A stretch of 64,000 nt of DNA from Hyphomicrobiales bacterium (GTDB lineage Bacteria; Pseudomonadota; Alphaproteobacteria; Rhizobiales; Rhizobiaceae), in the NCBI GenBank assembly GCA_900473205.1, contig UCLB01000006.1:82895-146894 (forward strand). The letters are read 5' to 3'. The translations under genes and the position numbers were made by a program. Of this stretch, positions 47,063-56,187 are shown in pieces. The first letter of the stretch is position 1, and each line of letters begins with the position of its first letter. The notes under the pieces are model-generated. The model searched no databases and was not told the origin of the DNA. It worked only from the letters and a program-made list of their open reading frames with translations.

Positions 47063-47431
47063 TTAGTTGGATGCAAGCACTTCGTAGCAGACCTTGGCCG
47101 TGCCGGAGCTGACCATGCCAATGTTCTTGGCCGCTGCCTTGGAAAGGTCGAGAACGCGTCCCTTGATGAACGGGCCACGGTCGTTGATGCGAACCACGAC
47201 GGCCTTGCCGTTGCGTGCATTGGTGACCTTCACCTTGGTGCCAAAGCGCAAGGAGCGATGGGCGGCGGTGAGGTTGGAAGGATTCATGCGCTCGCCCGAA
47301 GCAGTCTTGGAGTTCAGTGCATACCAGGATGCGCCTCCGCAGCCGGTACCGGCATTTGCCTGAAGTGGAGCGATGATGGAACAGACGGCTATAGTTGCAG
47401 CCGCAAAAGTCATGCGTCGGATATTCGTCAA
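47063..47431 (-). CDS. RlpA-like septal/lytic protein (DPBB domain)
   Basis: A 122-residue exported protein with a double-psi beta-barrel domain of the RlpA family: [58 protein letters not shown]. In RlpA this fold is a lytic transglycosylase that acts on peptidoglycan lacking stem peptides; the SPOR domain of full RlpA is absent. I start at TTG 47431, which has AGGGAAG six bases upstream and gives a signal peptide [20 protein letters not shown]...ANA; an ATG at 47413 is an alternative. A 396 bp regulatory region lies upstream. Confidence 0.85.
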   Translation of the reverse strand: MTNIRRMTFAAATIAVCSIIAPLQANAGTGCGGASWYALNSKTASGERMNPSNLTAAHRSLRFGTKVKVTNARNGKAVVVRINDRGPFIKGRVLDLSKAAAKNIGMVSSGTAKVCYEVLASN

Positions 47432-47827
47432 ACTGTGCTTCCCTGATACTCGGCCCCGCGCCGATGAACTTAGGCGAATTGAACTGAGGTGAGTGTAGGG
47501 CGAGGGAAAAATGGCAAAAAATGGCCGAGCGCTAATCACGAAGTATTACAGTCTGTAACATTCGTGATGATGAGTCGTGAAGCGGTAATTAGATAGCCTT
47601 CGATGCTTTCAGGAAAAATTTATTTAGAATCAACAATAAAGAAGAAATTCATTACAACTTCACGCCGTCGTGAATCAGATCACGAATTCATGGTGAAATA
47701 TTTTTCCAAAGCATGAAAATTTTAGCCAAATTTGCGCATTAACAAAACCTTAAAAGGCCAAAATGCGATTAAAACCTTCCTCAAAACTGCCTTTGGAAGG
47801 ATTTTTCATCGCAACGAAGATGAACAT
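47432..47827. promoter_or_regulatory. AT-rich 396 bp promoter region with dyads and a CtrA-type box
   Basis: No gene is seen here. It holds ATCACGAA (47535-47542) facing TTCGTGAT (47561-47568), with the palindrome TTACAG-T-CTGTAA (47546-47558) nested near its centre. A second repeat TCGTGA-N6-TCACGA lies at 47668-47685, GANTC sites near 47625 and 47672, and TTAA-CAAAACC-TTAA at 47739-47753, a CtrA-type match. Together this looks like a cell-cycle or stress-controlled promoter for the RlpA-like gene; that is inference. Confidence 0.5.
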
Positions 47828-48706
47828 TCATTCATCTCGCCATACTTCGTCCTGCCACAGCTGGCGCAGCGAATGGCGGTAATCGGGATAGGCAAAGCGG
47901 AAACCAAGCTCGGTCAGCTTGCGGTTGGAGACGCGTTTGTTCTCACCATAGAAGGAGCGCGCCATGTTGCTCAGCTCAGCAGTCTTGAAGGATTGCTCCT
48001 CCGGCGGCTCTACACCCATAAGGTCCGCTGCAAATGTCACGACATCCTGTGGCGGTGCGGGCTCGTCATCGGTGACGTTGAAAATGCCGGACGCGTTTTT
48101 CTCAATCAGGAAGGCTGTCGCAGCCCCGATGTCTTCCACGCGAATGCGGTTGAACACCTGATCCTTCTTGACCAGCCGCCGCGCCGTGCCCTTGTCCAGA
48201 TTGACAAGACCATTGCGCCCCGGCCCGTAAATGCCGGAAAGACGCAGCACGCAGAGCGCCACACCGGCCTCTGTCGCCGCCGTCTCCCAGGCCTCTTCTG
48301 CCGCCACGCGTTCTTTGGAGCGCACCGAAACCGGACGGCAAGGCGTTTCTTCATCCACCCAGTCGCCATCATGGTTGCCGTAAACACCGACCGTAGAGAG
48401 ATAGGCGGCCCATCGCAGTTGCGGCATCAGGCTTTTCAGATCGCCATGACACAGCCGCAGCAAGGGATCGCCGGATGCACCGGGCGCGATAGACTGCACG
48501 AGATGGGTCACGCCGCGCAGCTCGCTGCGCAAATCCTCATTCAATGTCTCGCCATCAAAGATGAAGGGTGCGATCGCCAGACATTGCAGCGTGGAGATAT
48601 TGTCTTCACCGCGCGTGGTTCCGGAAATCCGGTCCATCTTGCCCTGAAGCGCTCTGGCGATGGCCTTGCCGGAATATCCGGCACCGAAAATCATCAGATG
48701 CGACAT
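47828..48706 (-). CDS. SDR-fold NAD(P)-binding protein (epimerase-like)
   Basis: A 292-residue extended SDR/NmrA-like protein. It starts MSHLMIFGAGYSGKAIARAL (Rossmann GxGxxG). YLSTVGVYGNHDGDWVDE and LRLSGIYGPGRNGLVNLDKG are the epimerase-like active-site and substrate loops. It resembles YeeZ-type proteins of unknown role. The ATG follows the queG stop with no gap, so it is in an operon with queG. Confidence 0.85.
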   Translation of the reverse strand: MSHLMIFGAGYSGKAIARALQGKMDRISGTTRGEDNISTLQCLAIAPFIFDGETLNEDLRSELRGVTHLVQSIAPGASGDPLLRLCHGDLKSLMPQLRWAAYLSTVGVYGNHDGDWVDEETPCRPVSVRSKERVAAEEAWETAATEAGVALCVLRLSGIYGPGRNGLVNLDKGTARRLVKKDQVFNRIRVEDIGAATAFLIEKNASGIFNVTDDEPAPPQDVVTFAADLMGVEPPEEQSFKTAELSNMARSFYGENKRVSNRKLTELGFRFAYPDYRHSLRQLWQDEVWRDE

Positions 48707-49855
48707 CTACTCTCCTGCCATACGCCACTCGTCCAGCACGTCCGAATCGTCTTCGGTCTTGCGGGTTGCAGCGTAGGCATGGAAGCTCTGCCTGTCCATC
48801 AGTCTTGAAAGCGCCCACACCGCCATGCCGCGCACGTCAGGCGACCCATCCTGCGCAAGTATCTGACATTGCTGAATGAATTTCGCGTCACCGGAGTTTC
48901 CCGCCGCAATCAGAACATTGCGCACGAAGCGGTTTCGACCGATTCGCTTGACCGGCGATCCGCTGAAAAAGGCACGAAAACCCGCATCATCCAGGGCCAG
49001 CAGAAAGGCGATTTCCGGCTCTTTCAGCTCCTCGCGCGCCTGCAATTTCATCTCCGACGCACTGGCCGCAAACTTGTTCCACGGGCAGGCGGCAAGGCAA
49101 TCGTCGCAGCCGTAGATGCGGTTGCCGATCATCGGGCGGAATTCGGACGGGATTGGCCCCTTGTGCTCGATGGTCAGATAGGAAATGCAGCGGCGTGCAT
49201 CCAGCTTGTAGGGCGCAGGGAAGGCGGCTGTCGGGCAGGCGTCCAGACAGGCGCGGCAGGAACCGCAATGGTCGCGCTCCGCTTCATCCAGACAGAGTTC
49301 GGCGGTGGTGAACATGCTGCCTAAAAACAGCCAGGAGCCATGGCTGCGGCTGACCAGATTGGTGTGCTTGCCCTGCCAGCCAAGACCGGCTGCCTCGGCC
49401 AGCGGCTTTTCCATCACAGGCGCGGTATCGACAAAGACCTTCACGTCCTCACCTGCACGCGCGGCAAAGCGGGTGGCAATCTCCTTCAGTCGTCCTTTAA
49501 TGACGTCATGATAATCGCGGTTGCGTGCATAGACGGAGATTGCGGCCTTGTCGGGCTTGGTCAGAATGCCACGCGGGTCTTCATCCGGGCCGTAGTTCAG
49601 GCCGAACATCACCACGGAGCGCACGTCGCCCCACAGCGTCTTCGGGCTGGCCCGACGCTCTTGTGTCTCCTCCATCCAACCCATGGTGCCATGATAGCCG
49701 TGGCTCAGAAATTCCCGCAGCCTTTCGGGCGCCAGCGGAATACTATCGGGGGAGGTGATACGACAGAGATCGAAGCCGAGCGAAGCCGCTTCCGCGCGAA
49801 CGAAATCCGTCAGCTTGGCGGCGCGAGCCTGTTGCTTCTGCAGTGCCGTATCGAT
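48707..49855 (-). CDS. queG: Epoxyqueuosine reductase (apparent ATC start)
   Basis: QueG reduces epoxyqueuosine to queuosine in tRNA. Two 4Fe-4S clusters are visible in [16 protein letters not shown] and [13 protein letters not shown], and the cobalamin-binding core around [17 protein letters not shown]. The conserved N-terminus ([34 protein letters not shown]) is in frame upstream of the first ATG at 49684, which would miss about 57 residues. No ATG, GTG or TTG exists in that frame; the only well-placed start is ATC at 49855, eight or nine bases after AGGAG (49865-49869). That gives 382 residues, the normal size. Confidence 0.85.
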   Translation of the reverse strand: MDTALQKQQARAAKLTDFVRAEAASLGFDLCRITSPDSIPLAPERLREFLSHGYHGTMGWMEETQERRASPKTLWGDVRSVVMFGLNYGPDEDPRGILTKPDKAAISVYARNRDYHDVIKGRLKEIATRFAARAGEDVKVFVDTAPVMEKPLAEAAGLGWQGKHTNLVSRSHGSWLFLGSMFTTAELCLDEAERDHCGSCRACLDACPTAAFPAPYKLDARRCISYLTIEHKGPIPSEFRPMIGNRIYGCDDCLAACPWNKFAASASEMKLQAREELKEPEIAFLLALDDAGFRAFFSGSPVKRIGRNRFVRNVLIAAGNSGDAKFIQQCQILAQDGSPDVRGMAVWALSRLMDRQSFHAYAATRKTEDDSDVLDEWRMAGE

Positions 49856-49927
49856 GGCGTGTCTCCTGATGCGAACGGCAGAAAGCCTGCCATTAGCATC
49901 ACTATATATAAAGCCAGTGTCTCAGGC

Positions 49928-50626
49928 TTAAAAATCCAGATCCGCGTAATGGGAAGAGGGCGCAAGGCGCGGCACGCGCTCGGCCAGAAGCGGGCGGAAG
50001 GAGGGGCGGGATTTGACGCGCTGATACCATTCCTTGGCAATCGGCGCTTCCAGCCATTTGATTTCGCCGAGATAGTCGAGAATGGAAACGGAAGCGGCCG
50101 CGGCAAGGTCGGCATAGCTCAGGCGGTCGCCCGCAAGCCATGTGCGCGAACCGGCCAGCCATTCCAGGTATTTCATATGCTGGTGAACATTGGAGCGCGC
50201 GGTGCGCAGCAGCTTGCTGTCTGGCGGGCCGCCACCCTGCGCCGTGGACATTTGCAGCTTATAGGCGCGTTCGCGCACCAGCGGGCGGGTCACGTCGGTT
50301 TCCATCTTCTGCAGGAACCATTCCGTCAGGCGGCGAATCTCCGCGCGCTGGAACGGGTCTTCGGCCAGAAGGCGCCTGTCGCGTTTCAGCACACCATGGG
50401 TCTCGTCCAGAAATTCGGCCAGAACATATGGACCACAGAGCGAACGCATATTGTCGTCGAGATAGACCGGCAGCGTGCCGGCGGGATTGAGTGCCAGAAA
50501 TTCGCGCCGCTTCTCCCAAGGCTGCTCTTCGACCAAATCCGCCTGAAAGCCGTATTCGGCCAGAATCAGCCGGACGAATCGGGAAGCCGTCGACATGGGA
50601 GAATGAAACAGAGTTGGCATCGGCAC
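49928..50626 (-). CDS. Glutathione S-transferase family protein
   Basis: A 232-residue GST. The thioredoxin-like N-terminal domain (residues 3-85) has LFHSPMSTASRFVRLILAEYGF and the cis-Pro region GTLPVYLDDN. The C-terminal helical domain has the conserved WLAGDRLSYADLAAAASVSILDYLG (N-capping Asp). A class cannot be assigned firmly; the Ser after the first strand is a likely glutathione-activating residue. It is upstream of queG, 72 bp apart. Confidence 0.92.
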   Translation of the reverse strand: MPMPTLFHSPMSTASRFVRLILAEYGFQADLVEEQPWEKRREFLALNPAGTLPVYLDDNMRSLCGPYVLAEFLDETHGVLKRDRRLLAEDPFQRAEIRRLTEWFLQKMETDVTRPLVRERAYKLQMSTAQGGGPPDSKLLRTARSNVHQHMKYLEWLAGSRTWLAGDRLSYADLAAAASVSILDYLGEIKWLEAPIAKEWYQRVKSRPSFRPLLAERVPRLAPSSHYADLDF

Positions 50627-50784
50627 TCGAATTTTGAATTAGGAGAAGGATGTATGATGATCGCCAGAAGGCAGAAAGCTGCGGCTGTGCAGAAACTATA
50701 AGTTCAGCTTTTTTAAGACAGACTTAAAATTTGACAGGTTGTTAAGCCGTTTATTGCTGAGCGAGCCCCTTCGCCCATGAAAAA

Positions 50785-50810
50785 AGCGCCGTCGATAGAC
50801 CGATGGCGCT
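50785..50810 (-). terminator. Rho-independent terminator of the small secreted gene
   Basis: On the minus strand AGCGCC and GGCGCT form the lower stem and TCG/CGA the upper stem, followed by TTTTT, 40 bp after the stop of the 51-residue gene. Confidence 0.8.
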
Positions 50811-50849
50811 CTTTGAAAGATCCTGCATCAAGCGCATGGCTCGATGTGA

Positions 50850-51005
50850 TCAGTTTGCCGAGATGGAACTCGTAGCGCATGGATCGACACCGTATGCAGG
50901 CGAGCAGCCGGTCTTGCCAGCCGCGACCGTGCCCGGTGCCATGAACGAACCTGCCAGAACAACCAAAGCCGCACACGCAAAAAAGAGTGCGATAGACCTG
51001 CCCAT
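50850..51005 (-). CDS. Small exported protein, unknown
   Basis: A 51-residue protein. MGRSIALFFACAALVVLAGSFMAPGTVA is a signal peptide, leaving a mature peptide of about 22 residues with two cysteines (KTGCSPAYGVDPCATS). AAAGG lies nine bases before the ATG at 51005. A strong terminator at 50785-50810 supports a real transcript. A longer reading to 51044 is possible. No family is recognised; similar Cys-containing exported micropeptides occur in Rhizobiales. Confidence 0.55.
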   Translation of the reverse strand: MGRSIALFFACAALVVLAGSFMAPGTVAAGKTGCSPAYGVDPCATSSISAN

Positions 51006-51340
51006 TTTATACTTGCCTTTCAGACGATTAACGAAACGGTCCAAGCCGCTGCGCTATGATTGTTAGGTTCCGGATGTGTGTTGGATGTGGCGTTTATCAA
51101 TAAAGCAGCTTGCTGAACACCGGGTTAATGCGAACTCTTGTCCACAGTTGCGCTTGTGCCACGCTTGCGATGCTGAAGTGCTGTTTGCATGATGTGCCCC
51201 CACATAATGAAAAGGGCAGCGAACACATTCGCCGCCCGTCGGGAGCATAACTCACCACTTTGAATTTGGTTGCATGCTTATTTTAAAAGCATTTCGAGAA
51301 AAGCGAGATGCCGCTTTCCCCTCCGCAAATGCAAGAAAAT
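51006..51340. other. Gene-free intergenic region
   Basis: I see no supported gene in these 335 bp. It contains the terminator hairpin at 51214-51237 for the NDUFA9-like gene and the promoter of the small exported protein. A 61-codon minus-strand frame at 51063-51248 has no ribosome binding site and is not called. Confidence 0.6.
51214..51237 (-). terminator. Rho-independent terminator of the NDUFA9-like gene
   Basis: On the minus strand GGGC-g-GCGAA and TTCGC-t-GCCC pair around a four-base loop and are followed by TTTTC, about 105 bp after the stop at 51341. Confidence 0.65.
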
Positions 51341-52321
51341 TTAAGCTGCCTTGCCCGTATTGCTGAACTGGCCATTGGTGCGGTAGCTGACCATATAGGA
51401 CGGCAGAACCGAAGCAACGCGGACTGGAGTGATGTCGATGCCGTCAAGGGTCAACCCGGCCTTTTCGGCATCAGGTGACACCACATTGTCGGTTCTCAGC
51501 ATGGTGACCTGATCGGCGGTGAGCGGTGGTGTGATCAGCGGCACCAGCGAGGCGATCTTGCCCATCAGCGATGCGATGCCGAAAGGCACGCTGACCAGCG
51601 GGCGCTGGCGATAGGTGGCGGCGAGAACCGCCTCGAGACAGTCACGGAACGTCATCACGTCCTGACCACCCAGCTCGTAAGTCGCGCCGCTCTTCAATGC
51701 GCCATCGACGCTGCGGGCAACAACTTCAGCCACATCTTCCACATAGACGGGCTGGAACTTGGTGTGACCGCCACCGATCAGCGGCAGGAATGGCAGGCGC
51801 TGTGCCATGCCGGCAAATTTGTTGAAGAAATCATCTTCCGGTCCGAAAACGATCGATGGGCGCAGGATGACGGCATCCGGCAGAACCGAGCGGATGGCCG
51901 CTTCGGCGCGACCCTTGGTGCGGGCATAGCCAACAGAAGAATTGGCATCGGCACCAATGGCGGAAATATGCGTCAAAGTCGCACCGGCATTCTTTGCAGC
52001 TTCAGCCACGGCGCGCGCACCGAATTCCTGCACGGCGTCGAATGTGTTGCGGCCGCTTTCGAACAGAATGCCGACGCAGTTCACAACGTGGTCAGCATCC
52101 GCCACGGCCTTGTTGACCGAGTCCTTGTAGCGCAGGTTAGCCTGAGCAAAGGAGATCTGCCCGACATTGCCCAAAGGCTGCAAAAAGCCCGCCAGATCAG
52201 GGCGACGAACGGCGACGCGAATGCGGTAACCGCGCTTCGCGAGCGTCCGCACCACATGCCGTCCGACGAAGCCCGAACCGCCAAAAACGGTGACGAGAGG
52301 GGGAAGGTTGGCCAATGGCAT
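51341..52321 (-). CDS. NDUFA9-like NAD(P)-binding protein (complex I-associated SDR)
   Basis: A 326-residue atypical SDR of the NDUFA9 type. It starts PPLVTVFGGSGFVGRHVVRTLAKRGYRIRVAVRRPD, and has HISAIGADANSSVGYARTKGRAEAAIR with the Ser-Tyr-Lys-like active site region and ILRPSIVFGPEDDFFNKFAGM. In alphaproteobacteria and mitochondria the family is linked to complex I assembly or stability. It is monocistronic with its own terminator. Confidence 0.9.
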   Translation of the reverse strand: MPLANLPPLVTVFGGSGFVGRHVVRTLAKRGYRIRVAVRRPDLAGFLQPLGNVGQISFAQANLRYKDSVNKAVADADHVVNCVGILFESGRNTFDAVQEFGARAVAEAAKNAGATLTHISAIGADANSSVGYARTKGRAEAAIRSVLPDAVILRPSIVFGPEDDFFNKFAGMAQRLPFLPLIGGGHTKFQPVYVEDVAEVVARSVDGALKSGATYELGGQDVMTFRDCLEAVLAATYRQRPLVSVPFGIASLMGKIASLVPLITPPLTADQVTMLRTDNVVSPDAEKAGLTLDGIDITPVRVASVLPSYMVSYRTNGQFSNTGKAA

Positions 52322-52437
52322 GGGAGGCTCCTGCGAAGCGTTGATATAGCGTTTCTGTCTCTTAGCTTAAAGCACATGCAACGGGAAGAGAGAACAGCAT
52401 CCGCCAAACACCAGAATGAACGGATGCTTGACGATGA

Positions 52438-52725
52438 TCAAAGGCCGTCCATGATCATCAGTTCGGAGTCGGCCACTTCCTTGCGGATTTTCAGCGCCTG
52501 CTGGTATTCCTCGGAATTGTAGCAGTCGAGTGCATGCTGCATCGATGGAAATTCGATGACGACATTGCGCGACCGGCCCTTGCCCTCAAGCTGCGTTACG
52601 GAACCGCCACGGGCGAGAAAATTGGCGCCGTACCGTTCAAAAGCCGGTGTCGCCGTGGAGATATAGTCCTTGTAACGCTCGGCATCGCGCACATCCACCT
52701 GTGCAATCCAGTAACCCTTGGCCAT
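52438..52725 (-). CDS. DUF1330-domain protein
   Basis: A 95-residue ferredoxin-like-fold protein of the DUF1330 family: YWIAQVDVRDAERYKDYI, GGSVTQLEGKGRSRNVVIEFPSMQHALDCYNSEEYQQALKIR. Function unknown, possibly a small-molecule-binding stress protein. It starts 12 bp after pyrF and is probably the last gene of the phosphatase-pyrF-DUF1330 operon. Confidence 0.92.
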   Translation of the reverse strand: MAKGYWIAQVDVRDAERYKDYISTATPAFERYGANFLARGGSVTQLEGKGRSRNVVIEFPSMQHALDCYNSEEYQQALKIRKEVADSELMIMDGL

Positions 52726-52737
52726 GATGTTTTCCTC

Positions 52738-53430
52738 TCAGATTGCTTTTGACATTTCATCCAGAATGGCGCGCGCAGCAGCCTTCGGATCGGCAGCCTT
52801 GACGATCGGACGGCCTACGACCAGATGGCTGGAACCGGCCTTGATGGCATCGAATGGCGTTACCACCCGCTTCTGGTCGCCCGCCTCGCCGCCGATGGGG
52901 CGAATGCCGGGGGTCACGACTGCCATGTCCGCTCCGACGATCTCACGCACCGCCGCAGATTCCTCCGCCGAGCAGACGATGCCGCCCATGCCTGCATCCC
53001 GCGCCTGAGCGGCTCGCTTCAGCACCAGCGAGCGTGCGTCGCCCTGATATCCGGCTTCCACCAGATCGGCGTCATCCATGGAGGTCAGAACAGTCACGCC
53101 CAGCAGCGTCAGGCCGGAACCATCCGCAGCCTTGACTGCCGCCCGCATCGCTTTGGGGTAGGCGTGCAACGTCAGCATCGACATGCCCATCTTGGCGATG
53201 TTTTCCACGCCCGATGCCACGGTGTTGTCGATGTCGAGAAGCTTCATATCGAGGAAGACTTTCTTGCCGCTGGCGGCCAGTTCCTTGGCAAATTCCAGCC
53301 CACCGGCAAAGGCCAGCTGGTGGCCGATCTTGTAAAACAGAACATCGTCGCCCAATGCGTTGACGATGCTCTCGGCCTGCGCCACGGTTGGAAGGTCCAG
53401 CCCGACAATCAAGCGCTCGCGTGCGGTCAT
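52738..53430 (-). CDS. pyrF: Orotidine 5'-phosphate decarboxylase
   Basis: A 230-residue type 1 OMP decarboxylase, last step of UMP synthesis. The active-site motif is [13 protein letters not shown] (Asp-x-Lys-x-x-Asp). [26 protein letters not shown] and [11 protein letters not shown] complete the TIM barrel. I start at 53430, where the ATG overlaps the stop of the upstream histidine phosphatase gene (ATGA); an ATG at 53448 would add six residues. Confidence 0.97.
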   Translation of the reverse strand: MTARERLIVGLDLPTVAQAESIVNALGDDVLFYKIGHQLAFAGGLEFAKELAASGKKVFLDMKLLDIDNTVASGVENIAKMGMSMLTLHAYPKAMRAAVKAADGSGLTLLGVTVLTSMDDADLVEAGYQGDARSLVLKRAAQARDAGMGGIVCSAEESAAVREIVGADMAVVTPGIRPIGGEAGDQKRVVTPFDAIKAGSSHLVVGRPIVKAADPKAAARAILDEMSKAI

Positions 53431-54017
53431 AGTGTCATCCCCTGCCATGTTTCAATCGGCGTCCAGTCGCATGTGATGCGCCTGTCTGCAAGGGAAAAAC
53501 AGTAGAGATTGCCACCGCCGGGCGGCTGGTCTTCCCGTCGCGTGATGAGGTTGTGGGCCAAGTGGCATTTCAGCAATGTGCCGACGGCTCCATGGCCGAT
53601 AAAGGCAATCGGTTTCGCCGGATCGTGGCTGGCAAGGATAGCCTCGATGGCGGCAACGATACGCGTCTGCGCATCCGCCGCCGTCTCCCAACCCTTGTAG
53701 CTGGCATGAGGGTGGGCAAAGAACCAGTCGGCGGCGCGTTCGAACTGTTCCGGCGGCAGAAAGCCTGTCGCGCTGCGGTCATTCTCATGCATGTCCGCTG
53801 CGGTTTCCGGTGTTGTGCCGCTGGCGCGGGCAAGAATCCGCGCCGTTTCGATGGCCTTGTTTTCTTTGCTGGAAACAATACGTCGCAGGCCTTTGGCCCA
53901 AGGCAGCAGGCTCGCCTTGCGGGCCCGCTCTATGCCGATATCGGACAATCCCCATTCGGGAACCGCCACAGTCGCATCGATCCGCACCTGCGGATGGGTG
54001 ATGTAAAGCGCATACAT
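53427..54017 (-). CDS. Histidine phosphatase-superfamily protein with altered RHG motif
   Basis: A 196-residue protein of the phosphoglycerate mutase-like histidine phosphatase fold. [32 protein letters not shown] and [17 protein letters not shown] match the superfamily, the last carrying the second active-site His. The first motif, normally LxRHGxT, reads LYITHPQV: the nucleophile His is kept but the Arg and Gly are lost. It may be an altered or inactive enzyme. It overlaps pyrF by ATGA. Confidence 0.82.
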   Translation of the reverse strand: MYALYITHPQVRIDATVAVPEWGLSDIGIERARKASLLPWAKGLRRIVSSKENKAIETARILARASGTTPETAADMHENDRSATGFLPPEQFERAADWFFAHPHASYKGWETAADAQTRIVAAIEAILASHDPAKPIAFIGHGAVGTLLKCHLAHNLITRREDQPPGGGNLYCFSLADRRITCDWTPIETWQGMTL

Positions 54018-54032
54018 GTGCGCAAACCTAAC

Positions 54033-54626
54033 TCAGGCGCGGGTATAGGTCCACAACTGGGCTGGCGGAATGTTGCGCACCACGAAGTCGAAATGGCGGA
54101 TGTGGTAGAGATGCGGCTGGGCGACGATGGGCGATACCGGACCGTAGGAAATCTGTACCACCGGACGCCCATGCGGCACGCGCTTCAACAGCTCGTCCAG
54201 CAGCTTGATGCGTGCTGCCATCGGGAAATTCAACATCGGCACGGCTGAAATCACGCAGTCGAACATCTGATCTTTCTGCTCGCCCAATGTCGTATCCAGA
54301 TCGAAGGCATCGCCATTGATGAAGTTGACGCCGGGATAGCTGCGCAGAAGCTGCTGATAGAAGTCGGTGGAATATTCGATAGCCGTGATCTGCTCTGGCT
54401 TCAGGCCGCGACCCAGAATCGCCTTGGTGATACAGCCGGTGCCCGGCCCCAGTTCCAGAACGGGCAGGCCGGATTGAGGAGTGACGACACTGGCCATGCG
54501 CCGCGCGGTGATGCCGGATGTCGGAACGATGGCTCCCACCTTCTTGGGCTGGTTCACCATGCCCTTGAAGAAACGGATTTCCTCTTCGAATTTTCTGCCG
54601 AAGCGTTCTTTCAGGCTCAGTCCCAT
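54033..54626 (-). CDS. pmtA: Phosphatidylethanolamine N-methyltransferase PmtA
   Basis: A 197-residue class I SAM-dependent methyltransferase of the rhizobial PmtA type, which methylates phosphatidylethanolamine stepwise to phosphatidylcholine. The SAM motif is LPVLELGPGTGCITKAIL. ITARRMASVV, FINGDAFDLDTTLGE and ISAVPMLNFPMAARIKLLDELL are close to Sinorhizobium PmtA. The ATG at 54626 has AGAGGGG six bases upstream, better than the ATG at 54632. Phosphatidylcholine is needed for normal host interaction in Agrobacterium and rhizobia. Confidence 0.93.
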   Translation of the reverse strand: MGLSLKERFGRKFEEEIRFFKGMVNQPKKVGAIVPTSGITARRMASVVTPQSGLPVLELGPGTGCITKAILGRGLKPEQITAIEYSTDFYQQLLRSYPGVNFINGDAFDLDTTLGEQKDQMFDCVISAVPMLNFPMAARIKLLDELLKRVPHGRPVVQISYGPVSPIVAQPHLYHIRHFDFVVRNIPPAQLWTYTRA

Positions 54627-54761
54627 CCGCATCCCCTCTGTTCACGTCGAAACAACATTTGTTGAAACTATGGCGATATGTTGTCTCGCCCTGTCGTAAA
54701 GGCAATGAAAAATGTCGCAACTGGAAAATCTTAACAAACTGTGAAAAAACCGCAAACAAAA

Positions 54762-54786
54762 ATGCCGGTGAGGGCGTCACCGGCAT
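54762..54786 (-). terminator. Rho-independent terminator of dnaN
   Basis: ATGCCGGTG and CACCGGCAT form a perfect nine-base stem with a seven-base loop, followed on the minus strand by TTTTG, 27 bp after the dnaN stop. Confidence 0.9.
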
Positions 54787-54813
54787 TTTGCATAGTTCCA
54801 AGACGGGAGCGTG

Positions 54814-55932
54814 CTAAACGCGCATCGGCATCAGCACATAAAGCGCGTCATCGCCCGCGGTGTCACGCACCAGCGTCGGAGATCCGGCATCGGCGAGAAG
54901 GAAGATCGCGTCCTCGCCGGAAAGCTGGGCGGTAATATCCAGCAGATACTTGGCGTTGAAGCCGATTTCCATGCCGTCATGTTCGTAGCCTACAGCCACT
55001 TCTTCCGTCGCACTGCCCGAATCCGGGTTGTTCACCGTCAGCGTCAATTGACCTTCGGCAATGGCGAGCTTCACGGCGCGGCCACGCTCGGAAGAGATCG
55101 TCGAAACGCGGTCCACGGCCTTGGCGAAGCTCTGGCAATCGACGCGCATTTCCTTGTCGTTGCCGGTCGGGATCACGCGCTGGTAATCCGGGAAGGTGCC
55201 GTCGATCAGCTTGGAGGTCATGACGATGTCGCCGATGGTCATGCGAATCTTGGCGTCAGACACCTCGACGGTCACTTCCACCTCGGGATTGTCCACCAGC
55301 TTCTGCAACTCGCCAACCGTCTTGCGCGGAATGATGATGCCAGGCATACCTTCGGAGCCGGATGGCGCATTCACGTCGGCGCGGGCCAGGCGGTGGCCGT
55401 CCGTCGCAACCGCACGCAGCTTCAGATCGCTACCGCTTTCGATGGTGTGGAAGAAAATACCGTTCAGGTAATAGCGTGTTTCTTCGGTCGAAATCGCAAA
55501 CTGCGTGCGGTCGATCAGCATCTTCAGATCAGCTGCCTTCAGCTTGAAGCTGTGGCTGAACGTACCTGCCGTCAGATCGGGGAAGTCGGTTTCCGGCAAG
55601 CACTGCAACGAGAACTTCGAGCGACCGGAGGCCACCGTCATGCTCGACCCATCCGGGTTCGTCGCCAACAGCACTTCCGAACCGTCCGGCAGCTTACGCA
55701 CGATTTCATAGAGCAGATGCGCAGGCACCGTGGTCGAACCGGCCTGTTCCACCATGGCTGGCGTCGCCTCGGTGATCTCAAGATCGAGGTCGGTCGCCTT
55801 CATGTCCAGCTTCGCGTCGGAAGCGCGCAGCAGCACGTTGGACAGAATAGGGATCGTGTTGCGCCGTTCCACCACGCGATGAACGTGGTTCAGCGATTTC
55901 AGAAGGTTCGACCGCTCGAGAGTAATACGCAT
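54814..55932 (-). CDS. dnaN: DNA polymerase III beta subunit (sliding clamp)
   Basis: A 372-residue three-domain clamp. It begins MRITLERSNLLKSLNHVHRVVERRNTIPILSNVLL and ends VLMPMRV, both typical. Internal features include FVVPGKTV-like IIPRKTVGELQKL and the repeated DTAGDDALYVLMPMRV end. The clamp holds DNA polymerase on DNA. Starting at 55932 gives the conserved N-terminus; an upstream ATG at 55950 is unlikely. It is monocistronic with a strong terminator and a 255 bp upstream region shared with the divergent rsmI. Confidence 0.98.
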   Translation of the reverse strand: MRITLERSNLLKSLNHVHRVVERRNTIPILSNVLLRASDAKLDMKATDLDLEITEATPAMVEQAGSTTVPAHLLYEIVRKLPDGSEVLLATNPDGSSMTVASGRSKFSLQCLPETDFPDLTAGTFSHSFKLKAADLKMLIDRTQFAISTEETRYYLNGIFFHTIESGSDLKLRAVATDGHRLARADVNAPSGSEGMPGIIIPRKTVGELQKLVDNPEVEVTVEVSDAKIRMTIGDIVMTSKLIDGTFPDYQRVIPTGNDKEMRVDCQSFAKAVDRVSTISSERGRAVKLAIAEGQLTLTVNNPDSGSATEEVAVGYEHDGMEIGFNAKYLLDITAQLSGEDAIFLLADAGSPTLVRDTAGDDALYVLMPMRV

Positions 55933-56187
55933 GGACACTACCGCTTTCAACCGTTGCGATCCAAAGCTCGGATCGCCAAGATAGTCTTCTCCAGCTTGGG
56001 TGCCGGATAATGTGGACGGGCAAAATGGCAGAGTTATTGAGGAAAATGCAAGAGGCTACTCGGCGCCATCTGTTTCATTTTCCACCTATACACAGTGTTC
56101 ACAGGGCTTTGGTCAACAAGCGCCCTTGTTCCCGGCCCTCGTCTTGACCATAAAGGCAGGGAAACATGACATGATGGGAATGACGCG

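Noticed and set aside
47732..48808. 358-codon plus-strand open frame over the SDR gene
   Set aside because: Antisense to a Rossmann-fold protein whose motifs are clear; low-complexity translation.
49340..50701. 453-codon plus-strand open frame over queG and the GST
   Set aside because: Opposite strand of two genes with clear motifs; no ribosome binding site and no domain.
51063..51248. 61-codon minus-strand open frame
   Set aside because: No ribosome binding site, crosses a terminator hairpin, and no recognisable features.
54811..56010. 399-codon plus-strand open frame over dnaN
   Set aside because: Exact antisense of dnaN; arises from high third-position GC.
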